A DNA stretch of 64,000 bases from contig NZ_CP042305.1 in the NCBI RefSeq assembly GCF_007859675.1, positions 1,426,001 through 1,490,000 on the forward strand, read 5' to 3'. Positions within the stretch are counted from its first letter, which is position 1; the number at the start of each line of letters is the position of its first letter. This document shows, one piece after another, positions 1 through 8,666 of the stretch. The translations under genes and the position numbers were made by a program. The notes below the pieces were generated by a model that saw only the letters and a program-made list of their open reading frames with translations, was not told the origin of the DNA and did not search any database. Source of the stretch: Humibacter ginsenosidimutans. GTDB lineage: Bacteria; Actinomycetota; Actinomycetes; Actinomycetales; Microbacteriaceae.

Positions 1-881
1 AGCGGAAGACCGCCGGAGACGCGCACGAGCCGGAGCAGCGCCGGGTCGTCGGGCGAGGCATCCAGCAGCCTGCCGAGCAGGGCCGCCGAGTCGTCGTCGC
101 CGAGCGGAGGCACCACGGTTCTGTGCAGCGGAATGCCGGCGACGCCCTGCTGGTTCTCGAGGCCGGACAGCGGGGTTCTGGCCGTGATCACGTAGCGCAC
201 CCCCGGCAGCACGAGCGCGGCGACGGCCGCCGGGTCGGCGGCGTCTTCGAGCACGATCGTGCGCTCGCCGACCTCGGCCGCCACCCGTTCGCGCAGTCGC
301 GCCAGGTCGTAAGGCATCGAGCGGTGACCCAGCGCACCGAGCACACGGCGCAGCACCTCTACCGGGTCGGCCGGCCGTTGGCCGGGCTCCGACCCGCGGA
401 GCTGCACGGTGATCGCCTGAGGCGACGACAGCAGCGACGCCACCGAGCTCGTTCCCACCCCGGGCAGCCCCGTGAGAATGACGATCGGCGCGTTCGGGAT
501 GCCCGCCACCAGCCGATCGCGCCCGACCACACCCTCGGCATCCCGTCGCCCCACCTGCACGTCGACGTGCACGGCCATGCGATCGCCGTTGAGCTCGCGA
601 GTCCGCTCGCCGAGTGCGGCAGCGGCGTTCTGCGGAAGGCCCAGAGCCAGAGCGATGTCCCTGACCAGCGCGTCGTCGAGCCGGCGGCGGCCCGCGCGGA
701 AGCAGTCGTAGACGGTCACCTTGGCCGGATCATCGCCACTCCGCAGCTCGCCGACGCGTCGAGCGATCTCCGCGTATGACGGGGATCCCGCTGCGGCGCG
801 AAGCTCGCCGAGTCGAATGCTCAGCTCGTCGAGACTGCTCGGTTCGTGCGGAGCGCCGGGCGCGGTCTCACGAACTGCCAC
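1..881 (-). CDS. STAND/NB-ARC-type ATPase regulator with N-terminal HTH, 5' part only
   Basis: The gene starts inside the window and runs off its left edge; about 293 residues are visible. I read it by translating the complement from a GTG at 881. Residues 10-70 hold an XRE-like helix-turn-helix (SYAEIARRVGELRSG, then VYDCFRAGRRRLDDALV). An NB-ARC-type ATPase domain follows, with a P-loop (GLPGVGTSS, encoded around 448-474), a Walker B-like VLEDAAD and a final SGGLPL that matches the GLPL motif of STAND ATPases. The P-loop lysine is replaced by threonine, so ATP hydrolysis is doubtful. The family (AfsR/SARP-like and XRE-STAND regulators) normally acts as a nucleotide-gated transcription factor with C-terminal repeats, which would lie outside the window. 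The start is uncertain because no strong ribosome site is present and an out-of-frame ATG sits at 892. No target gene can be named. Confidence 0.72.
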   Translation of the reverse strand, partial: MAVRETAPGAPHEPSSLDELSIRLGELRAAAGSPSYAEIARRVGELRSGDDPAKVTVYDCFRAGRRRLDDALVRDIALALGLPQNAAAALGERTRELNGDRMAVHVDVQVGRRDAEGVVGRDRLVAGIPNAPIVILTGLPGVGTSSVASLLSSPQAITVQLRGSEPGQRPADPVEVLRRVLGALGHRSMPYDLARLRERVAAEVGERTIVLEDAADPAAVAALVLPGVRYVITARTPLSGLENQQGVAGIPLHRTVVPPLGDDDSAALLGRLLDASPDDPALLRLVRVSGGLP

Positions 882-993
882 GCCGTCAGCATATCGGCAC
901 GCCGTTCGGGATCGTTCGAACGCCTGACGACGGCACCCGGCGCCTTCCTATGCTCCGATGACCCTTCCCTGTCATGAAAGGACAGACGCACCG

Positions 994-1491
994 ATGACGA
1001 CCCGAGAAGAGATCGCAGCGAGGCTCGACGACTTCGCGTATCAGAAGAAGCACTTCGGCGGCTTCATGATGAACAAGCGGGCCAAGAGCTCGCACGCGCT
1101 GTGGACCTCCACCACCGACCGCGGCGTCACGGAGCTGTCGATTCTCACCACGCGCGACTACGGCGACTCCAACGTCTACGACGTGGCGGCGTTCCGGCTC
1201 GACGGACCGGTGCCCGCCGACGTCGCGGCACAGCTCGTGCCGGCGGCCGGCCACCTCGCCGATGGGGCCAATCTGCGCGCGCACGGTTATGTCTATTCGG
1301 AGATCGAGCCGTGGGACGGCGGCGGCACGAGCTGGATCTCGAAGAAGCCCGAGTTCCGCAACCTGTCCCGTGTCGACGAGGGCCTCTACGTCATCCCGAT
1401 CCAGCGCCTGACCGGCGACGGCGAGCCGCACTGGCTGGCCTGGGTGCGCGCGAACGGCACCCTCAACATCGCCATCGTCTACAACCCCTGA
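994..1491 (+). CDS. conserved hypothetical protein, 165 aa
   Basis: I do not recognise this family. The ATG at 994 is preferred over an upstream in-frame ATG at 958 because GAAAGGA lies about 9 nt before it. A TATGCT hexamer at 949-954 could be the -10 box, giving a leader of about 30 nt. The protein is soluble, with no signal peptide or membrane segment, rich in aromatic residues and ending NIAIVYNP. Basic and aromatic residues near the start (YQKKHFGGFMMNKRAK) are conspicuous. It is followed after only 3 nt by the membrane-protein gene at 1495, so the two are probably co-transcribed. Function unknown. Confidence 0.7.
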   Translation: MTTREEIAARLDDFAYQKKHFGGFMMNKRAKSSHALWTSTTDRGVTELSILTTRDYGDSNVYDVAAFRLDGPVPADVAAQLVPAAGHLADGANLRAHGYVYSEIEPWDGGGTSWISKKPEFRNLSRVDEGLYVIPIQRLTGDGEPHWLAWVRANGTLNIAIVYNP

Positions 1492-1494
1492 CGA

Positions 1495-2475
1495 ATGACG
1501 GCCACAGGCTCTCCTCTCGGAGGAGGTGGGGCTGCGATCGTGGTCGCCGGCGCCGGATACCTCGTCGTCGCGGCCGCGGTCGCCTTCATCGTGCTCCCCC
1601 TCGGCCTGGGGCTCACCGGTGCGGCCCTTCTGCTCGCGCAGATCGCTGTGCTCCTCGCCGGAGCCGCGCTCACGGCATACATCGCGATCGTCGCGCAGCG
1701 CTCCGCCGCGGCCCAGGCCGCTCTGCTGGCGACCGTGCGCGAGCTCGGCTGGTCGTACACGCCCGATGTCAGCGACCGCCTCTGGGGCGGCTCGATCGAC
1801 GAGCAGATCCCCCGCAAGCGACGCCGCTCGACCCAGTATCTGGATGCCCGCGGCACCGCCCTCCCGTTCGATTCGGCCGTGCGCACGTTCACCGTGGGCG
1901 ACGGGGACGGCGCGCTGACGCACACGACGCGAGCGGTGCGCATCCCGCTGCTGGCCGAGGCGCCCCGCCTCGTCGTGCGCTCCCGCTCGGGCGGCGGCGC
2001 GCTGACGGTGCTGCCCCGCAAACCGCGGAGAGGCTCTGAGCTGCGGCTGGAGGGAAACTTCAGCGACGTCTTCCAGGTGTCGGTGCCCGCCGGGTACGAA
2101 CGCGATGCCCTCTACCTGCTCACGCCCGATCTCATGGCGATCCTGCTCGATTCGGCGTCCGACCTCGACATGGAGATCGTCGACCGCACGCTGCACGTCT
2201 ACCTCGCACCGGAGAACCTGACGGCGCCCGGTCGACTCGAACGGTTCATCACCACGATCGACGTGCTGCACGAACGGTTCGGACGCCGAACCAGGCTCTA
2301 CCGCGACGAGAACGCGCCGCCCTTGCCGCCGCTTGCACCGCGGCGTGCAGGCGACACCCTGTCGGAGCAGGCACGCTCGTTGCCCACGCGCGGTCGCGTC
2401 ATGCCCGTCGTGCTCGGCATCGCGGTTCCGTTCGTTCCGCTGGCGATCGGCATCGCGCTCGCCAACCTGCTCTGA
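1495..2475 (+). CDS. membrane protein of unknown function, 326 aa
   Basis: Residues 12-70 form two strongly hydrophobic helices (AIVVAGAGYLVVAAAVAFIV and LAQIAVLLAGAALTAYIAIVA), then comes a soluble domain of about 230 residues, and a last helix (MPVVLGIAVPFVPLAIGIAL) ends the protein. The soluble part has the phrase VPAGYERDALYLLTPDLMAILLD, which I associate with uncharacterised actinobacterial membrane proteins rather than a named enzyme. Starting 3 nt after the previous stop, it is likely coupled to the 994-1491 gene. It converges on ispE, with a palindromic repeat in the gap. No catalytic residues are evident and I assign no function. Confidence 0.7.
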   Translation: MTATGSPLGGGGAAIVVAGAGYLVVAAAVAFIVLPLGLGLTGAALLLAQIAVLLAGAALTAYIAIVAQRSAAAQAALLATVRELGWSYTPDVSDRLWGGSIDEQIPRKRRRSTQYLDARGTALPFDSAVRTFTVGDGDGALTHTTRAVRIPLLAEAPRLVVRSRSGGGALTVLPRKPRRGSELRLEGNFSDVFQVSVPAGYERDALYLLTPDLMAILLDSASDLDMEIVDRTLHVYLAPENLTAPGRLERFITTIDVLHERFGRRTRLYRDENAPPLPPLAPRRAGDTLSEQARSLPTRGRVMPVVLGIAVPFVPLAIGIALANLL

Positions 2476-2492
2476 CCATCACGCGGGGGCGT

Positions 2493-2536
2493 GGTTTCGA
2501 GACGCATCGCCTCCGGCGGCGCTCCTCGATCAGCGG
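2493..2536. repeat. dispersed palindromic repeat, family 1 (copy A, diverged)
   Basis: This copy begins GGTTTCGAGACG, has a self-complementary GC-rich core (GCCTCCGGCGGCGC) and ends CTCCTCGATC where the other copies have CTCCTCAACC. It lies between the convergent ends of the membrane-protein gene and ispE. Related copies are at 3537-3578, 15548-15582 and 15602-15643. It may act as a bidirectional terminator or be a REP-like mobile palindrome. Confidence 0.65.
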
Positions 2537-2563
2537 AATGATGCGTCAGCGCTTCACGGGGAA

Positions 2564-3505
2564 TCAACCGTCGAGCTGCAGCACCCTCGCGCCGTGCACC
2601 GGCGCGGAGACTCGCACCGCGCGTAGCTGTGCCGCACTCAACGCGATCTGCAGGTCGATCGCCGACTCCCGGTCTTCGGCGAGGAAGGCCACCGTCGGTC
2701 CCGAGCCCGAGACCAGACCGGCGAGCGCGCCGGCGCGCTCCCCCAGCTCGAGCACGTCGGAGAGCTCGTCGGAGAGATGGATGGCGGGCGCCTGCAGGTC
2801 GTTCGCGAGGCTCTCGGCGAGCAGCTCAGGATCGCCGGCACGCAACGCCTGCAGCAGCTCCGTGCTGACCGAGGGATGCTCCACCACCGGCCCGAGATCC
2901 CCCGCGTGGCGCTCGCGATGGGTGTCGAGCTCGCGATAGACGGCTGGCGTCGACAGCTCCCCGCGCGGCAGCACGAGCACCCAGTCGAAGCGACCCTGCG
3001 TGAGCACGGGACTCAGCTCGTCACCGCGCCCGAGCCCGATCGCCGTGCCGCCGGCGAGGGCGAACGGCACGTCGGCGCCGAGCTCTGCGGCGAGCCCGTG
3101 CAGCTGCTCGCGGGTGAGACCGGTGTTCCAGAGCGCGTCGCACGCGACGAGCGTGGCTGCGGCGTCCGCCGACCCGCCTCCCATGCCGCCCGCGATCGGA
3201 ACGCTCTTCTCGATCTCGATGCGCACGCCATCGTCGACCCCGCCCGCCGTGGCCACGAGCCGGGCGGCGCGCACCGCCAGGTTGCGGTCGTCGGTCGGCA
3301 ACGCCGAGCAGTCGATCGGGCCGCTGAAGCTCAGCGAGAACTCCGACGATCGCCAGACGCGCACGTCCTCGTAGAGCGACACGGCCTGGTAGACGCTGGC
3401 CACCTCGTGATAACCGTCGTCACCGACCGCGCCCACGCCGAGGTAGAGGTTCACCTTTCCGGGTGCGCGGGCATGCACGGGCAGGCCCTGGCTCGTGGAG
3501 GTCAT
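2564..3505 (-). CDS. ispE: 4-(cytidine 5'-diphospho)-2-C-methyl-D-erythritol kinase
   Basis: The enzyme phosphorylates CDP-methylerythritol with ATP in the MEP pathway to isoprenoid precursors, in the cytosol. It is a GHMP kinase of 313 residues, typical for IspE. The N-terminal substrate-binding phrase [13 protein letters not shown] is at residues 12-24, the glycine-rich ATP loop [12 protein letters not shown] is near residue 107, and the C-terminal GSGPTVAFL motif is intact. The ATG at 3505 is chosen because family members start a few residues before the KVN motif; an upstream TTG-type extension to 3553 has no support. It is the last gene of the metG-tatD-rsmA-ispE run, but a palindromic repeat separates it from rsmA. 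Confidence 0.96.
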   Translation of the reverse strand: MTSTSQGLPVHARAPGKVNLYLGVGAVGDDGYHEVASVYQAVSLYEDVRVWRSSEFSLSFSGPIDCSALPTDDRNLAVRAARLVATAGGVDDGVRIEIEKSVPIAGGMGGGSADAAATLVACDALWNTGLTREQLHGLAAELGADVPFALAGGTAIGLGRGDELSPVLTQGRFDWVLVLPRGELSTPAVYRELDTHRERHAGDLGPVVEHPSVSTELLQALRAGDPELLAESLANDLQAPAIHLSDELSDVLELGERAGALAGLVSGSGPTVAFLAEDRESAIDLQIALSAAQLRAVRVSAPVHGARVLQLDG

Positions 3506-3536
3506 GACTACCAACCTACGTGGTTGCAGAGAGCGG

Positions 3537-3578
3537 GGTTTCGAGACGTGCACGGCTTCGCCGTGTACTCCTCAACCC
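3537..3578. repeat. dispersed palindromic repeat, family 1 (copy B)
   Basis: The element reads GGTTTCGAGACG, then a hairpin core GTGCACGGC-TTC-GCCGTGTAC, then CTCCTCAACCC. It fills most of the gap between rsmA and ispE. Its right end overlaps the 3' end of rsmA: the TGA stop of rsmA (complement of 3572-3574) lies inside the CTCAACC end of the repeat. Confidence 0.85.
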
Positions 3579-4426
3579 ACGGTCGACACGGCCGGGGTCA
3601 GTCTGCCGAGTGCGGCGAACTGCTGCACCGTCAGTTCTTCGCCGCGCGCGGTGGCGGGGAGACCGGCCGCCTCGAGAGCCGCGGATGCCGCAGCCGAGTC
3701 GCCGAACACGCCAGACAGTGACTGACGAAGCATCTTGCGGCGCTGGCCGAACGCGGCATCCACGACCCGGAAGACGCGGCGACGCAGTTCCTCGTCGCCC
3801 GGCTGCTCGTGCCGTTGGAACGCGACGAGCACCGAGTCGACGTTGGGCACCGGCCAGAACACCTGACGGGAGACCTGGCCGGCGGTGCGCCAGGTTCCGT
3901 ACCAGGCCGCCTTCACACTGGGCGATCCGTACACCTTCGAGCCGGGACCGGCGGCGAGCCGGTGCCCGACCTCGGCCTGCACCATGACGACGCCGGACTC
4001 CAGGCCAGGCAGGCGCTGCAGCAGGTGCAGCAGCACGGGCACCGAGACGTTGTACGGCAGGTTCGCCACGAGCCGCACCGGATCGGCGGGCAGGGTCTCG
4101 ACGGTGAGGGCATCCTGATGCACGACGGTCAGGCGGTCGGCCGCCTCCGGCGCCTGGTGCTCGACGGTGGCGGGCAGTTGCGCGGCGAGCCGTCCGTCGA
4201 TCTCGACGGCGACCACGGATGCCTTCGCCTCCAGCAGCCCCAGTGTCAGCGATCCCAGCCCCGGCCCGATCTCCAGCACGACGTCGCCGGCGGCGACCTC
4301 GGCCACCCGCACGATGCGACGCACCGTGTTGGCGTCGATGACGAAGTTCTGGCCGAGCTTCTTGGTCGGGGTGACGTCGAGGAGCTCCGCGAGGTCGCGG
4401 ATCTCTGCTGGACCGAGTAGCTGCAC
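3572..4426 (-). CDS. rsmA: 16S rRNA (adenine1518-N6/adenine1519-N6)-dimethyltransferase
   Basis: RsmA (KsgA) dimethylates two adjacent adenines near the 3' end of 16S rRNA during 30S maturation, using S-adenosylmethionine. The 284-residue protein has the family signature [11 protein letters not shown] near the start, SAM motif [12 protein letters not shown] around residue 48 and catalytic motif IV NLPYN around residue 122. The GTG at 4426 is the start because AGGAGG lies 8 nt upstream. It follows tatD by 17 nt and is probably co-transcribed with metG and tatD. Its stop codon is provided by the palindromic repeat at 3537-3578, so the last residues may have been shaped by that element. Confidence 0.96.
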   Translation of the reverse strand: MQLLGPAEIRDLAELLDVTPTKKLGQNFVIDANTVRRIVRVAEVAAGDVVLEIGPGLGSLTLGLLEAKASVVAVEIDGRLAAQLPATVEHQAPEAADRLTVVHQDALTVETLPADPVRLVANLPYNVSVPVLLHLLQRLPGLESGVVMVQAEVGHRLAAGPGSKVYGSPSVKAAWYGTWRTAGQVSRQVFWPVPNVDSVLVAFQRHEQPGDEELRRRVFRVVDAAFGQRRKMLRQSLSGVFGDSAAASAALEAAGLPATARGEELTVQQFAALGRLTPAVSTVG

Positions 4427-4443
4427 GACGCGCCTCCTGGCGT

Positions 4444-5349
4444 TCAGGCGATGATGCCGATGGGCGTGGTGGGCGGCGCGGCGACCGGCTCGTCGTCCCA
4501 CCTGCCGTAGACGAGCTCGGTGTTCGAGGCGATCTGCGCGGCGAGCACCGAGGCGTCGGTACCGATCACCTCGGCCATGGTGCGCAGCGTGTGCGGAATG
4601 AGGTAGGGCGCGTTCGGCCGGCCGCGGTACGGCGTGGGCGTGAGGTAAGGCGCGTCCGTCTCCACCAGCAGCAGCGCGCGCGGCGCGAGCTCGAGCGCGT
4701 CGCGCAGGTTCTGCGCGTTCTTGAACGTGACGGTGCCCGCGAACGACATGTACCAGCCGTTGTCGGCGCACACCCGTGCCAGGTCGGGGCCGCCGGAGAA
4801 GCAGTGGAACACCACCTTCTCCGGGGCGCCCACGCGCTGCAGGGTGGCGATCACGTCGTCGTGCGCGTCGCGGTCGTGGATCTGCAGCGCGAGGCCGTGC
4901 CGCTTGGCCATGTCGATGTGCGCCTCGAACGAGCGGAACTGCGCGCCGCGGCCGGCGGCATCCGTGCGGAAGAAGTCGAGCCCCGTCTCGCCGATGGCAC
5001 GCACCCGCGGGCGGGAGGCGAGCCCGTCGATGACGGCGAGGGCGTCATCGAGGGCGGCAGCGGCTTCCAGTTCGGGCGCATCGTTCGGGTGGATGGCCAC
5101 GGCCGCGAGCATGCGCGGCTCGATCGCGGCCGTCTCCGCCGCCCAGATCGACGACTGAACGTCGGTGCCGACCTGCACGATGCCGCGCACGCCCACCGAC
5201 GACGCCCTGTCGAGCTGTTCCCGGTACTCGAGCGCGAGACCGTCCTCGATGCGGCCAGGCCGCGCCGACGGGTCGATGTGGGTGTGGTTGTCGTACACCG
5301 GCACCGTGAGCGGTGTCGGCAGCGGCGGATAGGTCGGGTCGCTGGGCAT
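4444..5349 (-). CDS. tatD: TatD family metal-dependent hydrolase (DNase)
   Basis: TatD proteins are TIM-barrel, metal-dependent 3'-5' exonucleases. This one has 301 residues. The metal site HxH is in NHTHID (H22, H24), followed by the family phrases [17 protein letters not shown] and VFHCFSGG, and the final metal aspartate in [13 protein letters not shown]. The ATG at 5349 was chosen because it starts 8 nt after the metG stop and just before the conserved domain; a longer in-frame extension to 5508 would lie inside metG. The metG-tatD-rsmA order is a conserved actinobacterial arrangement, which supports the assignment. Confidence 0.95.
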   Translation of the reverse strand: MPSDPTYPPLPTPLTVPVYDNHTHIDPSARPGRIEDGLALEYREQLDRASSVGVRGIVQVGTDVQSSIWAAETAAIEPRMLAAVAIHPNDAPELEAAAALDDALAVIDGLASRPRVRAIGETGLDFFRTDAAGRGAQFRSFEAHIDMAKRHGLALQIHDRDAHDDVIATLQRVGAPEKVVFHCFSGGPDLARVCADNGWYMSFAGTVTFKNAQNLRDALELAPRALLLVETDAPYLTPTPYRGRPNAPYLIPHTLRTMAEVIGTDASVLAAQIASNTELVYGRWDDEPVAAPPTTPIGIIA

Positions 5350-5357
5350 GCTGCTCG

Positions 5358-6944
5358 CTACGCGACCGCGACCTGGTCGATGCGCGGGAAGAGCGCCTCG
5401 AGCGGCGACACCCGGATGCCCGCAGCCAGCTGCCCCCACCGCCCCGCGTCGCGAAGCGGCTGCGCGGTGAGCGCTCCGAGCGTCTGCTCGACGCCGAGGG
5501 CATCCCACAGCTTCGCCGTCGCCTGCGGTGTGACGGGCGACAGCAGCACGGCGAGCGCACGGAGGCCCTCCGCCGCCGTGTAGAGCACGGTCTGCAGACG
5601 CTCACGGTTCGCCTCGTCTTTGGCGAGCGCCCACGGCTCCTGCTCGGTGATGTAGCCGTTGAGCTCATCGACGATCGTCCACACCGCTGCGAGCGCCTCG
5701 TGGATGGCGAAACGCTCGATAGCGGCGTCGGCGTTCGCCGCGGCATCCGCCACCGTCTTCTGCACGCGCACGTCGGACTCGGTCGGCTCCCCCGCCTGCG
5801 GAACCGCGCCGTCGAAGTAGCGCTGCAGCATGGCGATCACGCGCGAGGCGAGGTTGCCGAAGCCGTTCGCGAGCTCCGCTTGGTAGCGGGCCGAGAGGTC
5901 TTCCCAGCTGAACGATCCGTCTTGCCCGAAGCTGATGGCGCGCATGAAGTAGTAGCGGAAGGCGTCGGAGCCGAACGTGTCGGTGATCTGCGACGGCGCG
6001 ATGCCGGTGAGCTTCGACTTGCTCATCTTCTCGCCGCCCACGAGCAGCCAGCCGTGGCCGAAGACCTTGTGCGGCACCTCGAGGCCGGCGGCCATGAGCA
6101 TCGCCGGCCAGATGACCGCGTGGAAGCGCGCGATGTCCTTGCCGACCAGATGGTAAGCGGGCCAGCGGCGGGCGAACAGCTCGGGGTCGTCGCCGTAGCC
6201 GACAGCGGTGGTGTAGTTGAGCAGCGCGTCGAACCACACGTAGACCACGTGCGTCTCATCCCACGGCACCTTGATGCCCCAGTCGAAGCTGGAGCGCGAG
6301 ATGGAGAGGTCGCTGAGGCCCTGGCGCACGAACTGCACGATCTCGTTGCGCACGCTCTCGGGCTGCACGAAGTCGGGCTGCGACTCGTAGAGGTCGAGCA
6401 GCTGCTGCTCGAACGCGCTCATGCGGAAGAAGTAGTTCTTCTCCTTGAGGATCTCGATGGGCCGCGAGTGGATCTTGCAGACCAGCTGACCCTCGTACTC
6501 GCCGCTGAGCGGCTGGTCGAGCTCGTCGCGCTGCTTGTACTCCTCACAGCCCACGCAGTAGTAGCCCTCGTACTCGCCGGCGTAGATGTGTCCGTCGTCG
6601 TGCAGCTTCTGCAGGAACCGCGTGACGGCCACCTCGTGGCGCTCGTCGGTGGTGCGGATGAAGTCGTCGTTGGCGATGTCCACGGTGTTCAGCAGCGGCT
6701 TCCACGCGGATGCCACGAGCCGGTCGGCCCACTCGCGCGGCTCCAGTCCGTTCGCCGTCGCCGTGCGCAGGATCTTCTGCCCGTGCTCGTCGGTGCCCGT
6801 GAGCAGCCAGGTGTCGTCGCCCGCCTGGCGGTGCCAGCGGGCGAGCACATCGGCGGCCACCTCGGTGTAGGCGTGCCCGATGTGCGGCACATCATTCACG
6901 TAGAAAATGGGCGTGGTGATGTAGAAGGAGGAGCCGTCGGACAT
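5358..6944 (-). CDS. metG: methionyl-tRNA synthetase
   Basis: This class I synthetase charges methionine onto tRNA-Met in the cytosol. It is 528 residues long. The HIGH motif is at residues 21-24 (DVPHIGHAY), a zinc-knuckle-like CVGC follows in the connective domain, and KMSKS is near residue 305 (EKMSKSKL). An anticodon-binding helical bundle follows. There is no C-terminal EMAP-type tRNA-binding domain, as is usual for actinobacterial MetG of this length. The ATG at 6944 has AGGATGG about 5 nt upstream; the ATG at 6953 lies within that ribosome site. First gene of the metG-tatD-rsmA(-ispE) operon. Confidence 0.97.
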   Translation of the reverse strand: MSDGSSFYITTPIFYVNDVPHIGHAYTEVAADVLARWHRQAGDDTWLLTGTDEHGQKILRTATANGLEPREWADRLVASAWKPLLNTVDIANDDFIRTTDERHEVAVTRFLQKLHDDGHIYAGEYEGYYCVGCEEYKQRDELDQPLSGEYEGQLVCKIHSRPIEILKEKNYFFRMSAFEQQLLDLYESQPDFVQPESVRNEIVQFVRQGLSDLSISRSSFDWGIKVPWDETHVVYVWFDALLNYTTAVGYGDDPELFARRWPAYHLVGKDIARFHAVIWPAMLMAAGLEVPHKVFGHGWLLVGGEKMSKSKLTGIAPSQITDTFGSDAFRYYFMRAISFGQDGSFSWEDLSARYQAELANGFGNLASRVIAMLQRYFDGAVPQAGEPTESDVRVQKTVADAAANADAAIERFAIHEALAAVWTIVDELNGYITEQEPWALAKDEANRERLQTVLYTAAEGLRALAVLLSPVTPQATAKLWDALGVEQTLGALTAQPLRDAGRWGQLAAGIRVSPLEALFPRIDQVAVA

Positions 6945-6995
6945 GCGTTCCATCCTAAATGGAGCGGGGTGGGCGCCCGGCCGTGTTACAGGTGC

Positions 6996-7700
6996 TCACC
7001 AGCCCAGTTCGCCGGCATCCTCCTGGAATGTGCCGGTCGGGCCATCCGCTCCGATCATCGCCATTCGGGCGACGACCTCGGCGCTCTCCCGCGCGGGACG
7101 GCCGGGGTGGCTGCCGGGTTCCCCGCCGCCGAGGCTCGTGGCCGTGATGCCCGGCTCGACCGCGTTGAACTTCACCTCGGGCACGGCCTTCGCGTACTGC
7201 ACGGTGATCATGGAGACAGCCGCCTTGCTCGACCCGTACACGATCGAGGGAAAGGCGAACGCGGGGCGACTCGGCTCGTGCGTCGCCCAGAACGAGCCCA
7301 GCGCGCTCGACACGTTGACGACCACGGGGTTGGCCGACTTGCGCAACAGCGGCAGTGCCGCCTCGGTGACGCGGATGATGCCCACCGCGTTCGTGTCGAA
7401 GACCTCCAGCACGCTGGGCCCGTCGAGCGCTTCGCCCATGCCCTCACGCCGGGCGATTCCGGCGTTGTTGACGAGCACGTCGAGACCGCCCTGCGCCCCG
7501 ATGATCTTCAGTGCGGCGGCGACGGACTCGTCGTCGGTGACGTCGAGGCGCACGAAGCGCGCGCCGAGTTCGTCGGCCGCCGCGCGGCCGGCGCCTTCGT
7601 CGCGCGCACCGACGTAGACCGTGTGCCCGGCGGCGATCAGCCGTTGGGCGGTTGCCTTTCCGAGTCCCTTGTTGGCCCCGGTGATGAGTGTCGTTGTCAT
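6996..7700 (-). CDS. short-chain dehydrogenase/reductase
   Basis: A classical SDR of 234 residues with a Rossmann fold. The cofactor motif TGANKGLG is at residues 7-14, NNAG follows, then a catalytic Ser (NVSS) and the YxxxK pair (YGSSK) near residue 153. The ARD after the second strand suggests NADP(H). The substrate is unknown. It is transcribed divergently from an XRE/MmyB-type regulator, with a perfect inverted repeat between them, so it is a likely target of that regulator. The ATG at 7700 has GGAGGG unusually close (1-2 nt); a TTG at 7709 is the only alternative. Confidence 0.9.
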   Translation of the reverse strand: MTTTLITGANKGLGKATAQRLIAAGHTVYVGARDEGAGRAAADELGARFVRLDVTDDESVAAALKIIGAQGGLDVLVNNAGIARREGMGEALDGPSVLEVFDTNAVGIIRVTEAALPLLRKSANPVVVNVSSALGSFWATHEPSRPAFAFPSIVYGSSKAAVSMITVQYAKAVPEVKFNAVEPGITATSLGGGEPGSHPGRPARESAEVVARMAMIGADGPTGTFQEDAGELGW

Positions 7701-7730
7701 GCCCTCCAACGTGCGCCGCGATCTCCCGAT

Positions 7731-7744
7731 CAGGCAGTCGCCTG
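7731..7744. promoter_or_regulatory. inverted repeat between divergent SDR and XRE genes, candidate operator
   Basis: CAGGC-AGTC-GCCTG is a perfect inverted repeat in the 102-bp gap between the SDR start (7700) and the XRE start (7803). Its position suits an operator for the adjacent MmyB-type regulator. This is inferred from position and symmetry only. Confidence 0.45.
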
Positions 7745-7802
7745 CTTATCGTGGGAATGCCGGGGCCAGGATGCGCACGCTCATCCGGCGCAGACTGGAG
7801 GG

Positions 7803-8651
7803 GTGGAGGATGTCTGGACCTTCGGTGGCGCGGTGCGCACATGGCGCGACCGCGCCACACCGGCCGCAGTCGGTCTCCCCGCGGGGCAGCGCCGACGCGC
7901 CGCCGGGCTGAGGCGCGAGGAGCTGGCCGGACTCGCCGGCATCTCGATGGACTATCTGACGCGGCTCGAGCAGGGCCGGGCATCCGCTCCGTCCCTGCAG
8001 GTCGTCGAGGCCCTCGCGAGGGCGCTGCGGCTCTCCGATGCCGAACGCGACGTGCTGTTCCAGCTCGCCGGTCTCGTCGCGCCCGGTCCCGGCATGGTGC
8101 CGACGCGGGTCGCGCCCAGCGTGCAGCGGCTCCTCGACCGTCTGGAGCACACGCCCGTCATCGTGCAGGACGCCGCCTTCAACTTCGTCACGGCGAACGC
8201 ACCGTACGACGCGCTGATGGGCGACACCTCCGCCTGGACCGGCAACGAGCGCAACGGCGTGTGGCGCAACCTGGTGGGTCCAGGCACACGCGCCGTGCAC
8301 ACCCCGGCCGAGCGGGACGCCTTCGAGCGCAGCCTGGTCGCCGAGCTGCGTCTCACCGCCAGCCGCTATCCCGCCGACGCCCGTCTGACGAGGCTGATCG
8401 GTGAGCTGGCGGCCGCGAGTCCCCGATTCCGCGAGCTGTGGGACGCCGCCGACATCGTCGACACCGCCGACCGCACGCGCCGCAAGGTGATCGATCATCC
8501 CGCCGTCGGCCGCATCACGCTGGACTGCGACAACCTCACGGTGGCGCGCGACGACCTGCTCATCACCGTCTACACCGCGGAGCCCGGAACCGAGGATGCC
8601 GACAAGCTCGCGCTGGCCATCGTGCTCGGCACGCAGAGCGTGGTGGGCTGA
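7803..8651 (+). CDS. XRE family regulator with MmyB-like ligand-binding domain
   Basis: A 282-residue protein: a helix-turn-helix at about residues 34-60 (GLRREELAGLAGISMDYLTRLEQGR) and a C-terminal MmyB-like PAS-related domain that in this family binds a fatty-acid-like ligand. The N-terminal layout (FGGAVRTWRD, then VGLPAGQRRR) matches the usual start of the family, which supports the GTG at 7803; a second GTG at 7833 would remove the first conserved helix. It is divergent to the SDR gene, the classic arrangement in which such regulators control a neighbouring dehydrogenase. Only this 3' portion of a very long open frame is real coding sequence. Confidence 0.88.
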   Translation: MEDVWTFGGAVRTWRDRATPAAVGLPAGQRRRAAGLRREELAGLAGISMDYLTRLEQGRASAPSLQVVEALARALRLSDAERDVLFQLAGLVAPGPGMVPTRVAPSVQRLLDRLEHTPVIVQDAAFNFVTANAPYDALMGDTSAWTGNERNGVWRNLVGPGTRAVHTPAERDAFERSLVAELRLTASRYPADARLTRLIGELAAASPRFRELWDAADIVDTADRTRRKVIDHPAVGRITLDCDNLTVARDDLLITVYTAEPGTEDADKLALAIVLGTQSVVG

Positions 8652-8666
8652 CCGGAAAGCTCACCG

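Noticed and set aside
5313..7802. Very long plus-strand open frame (part of a 1112-residue frame) across metG and tatD
   Set aside because: It is antisense to well-supported housekeeping genes and its translation is Arg/Val/Asp-rich without domains. Only its last part (7803-8651) is the XRE regulator.
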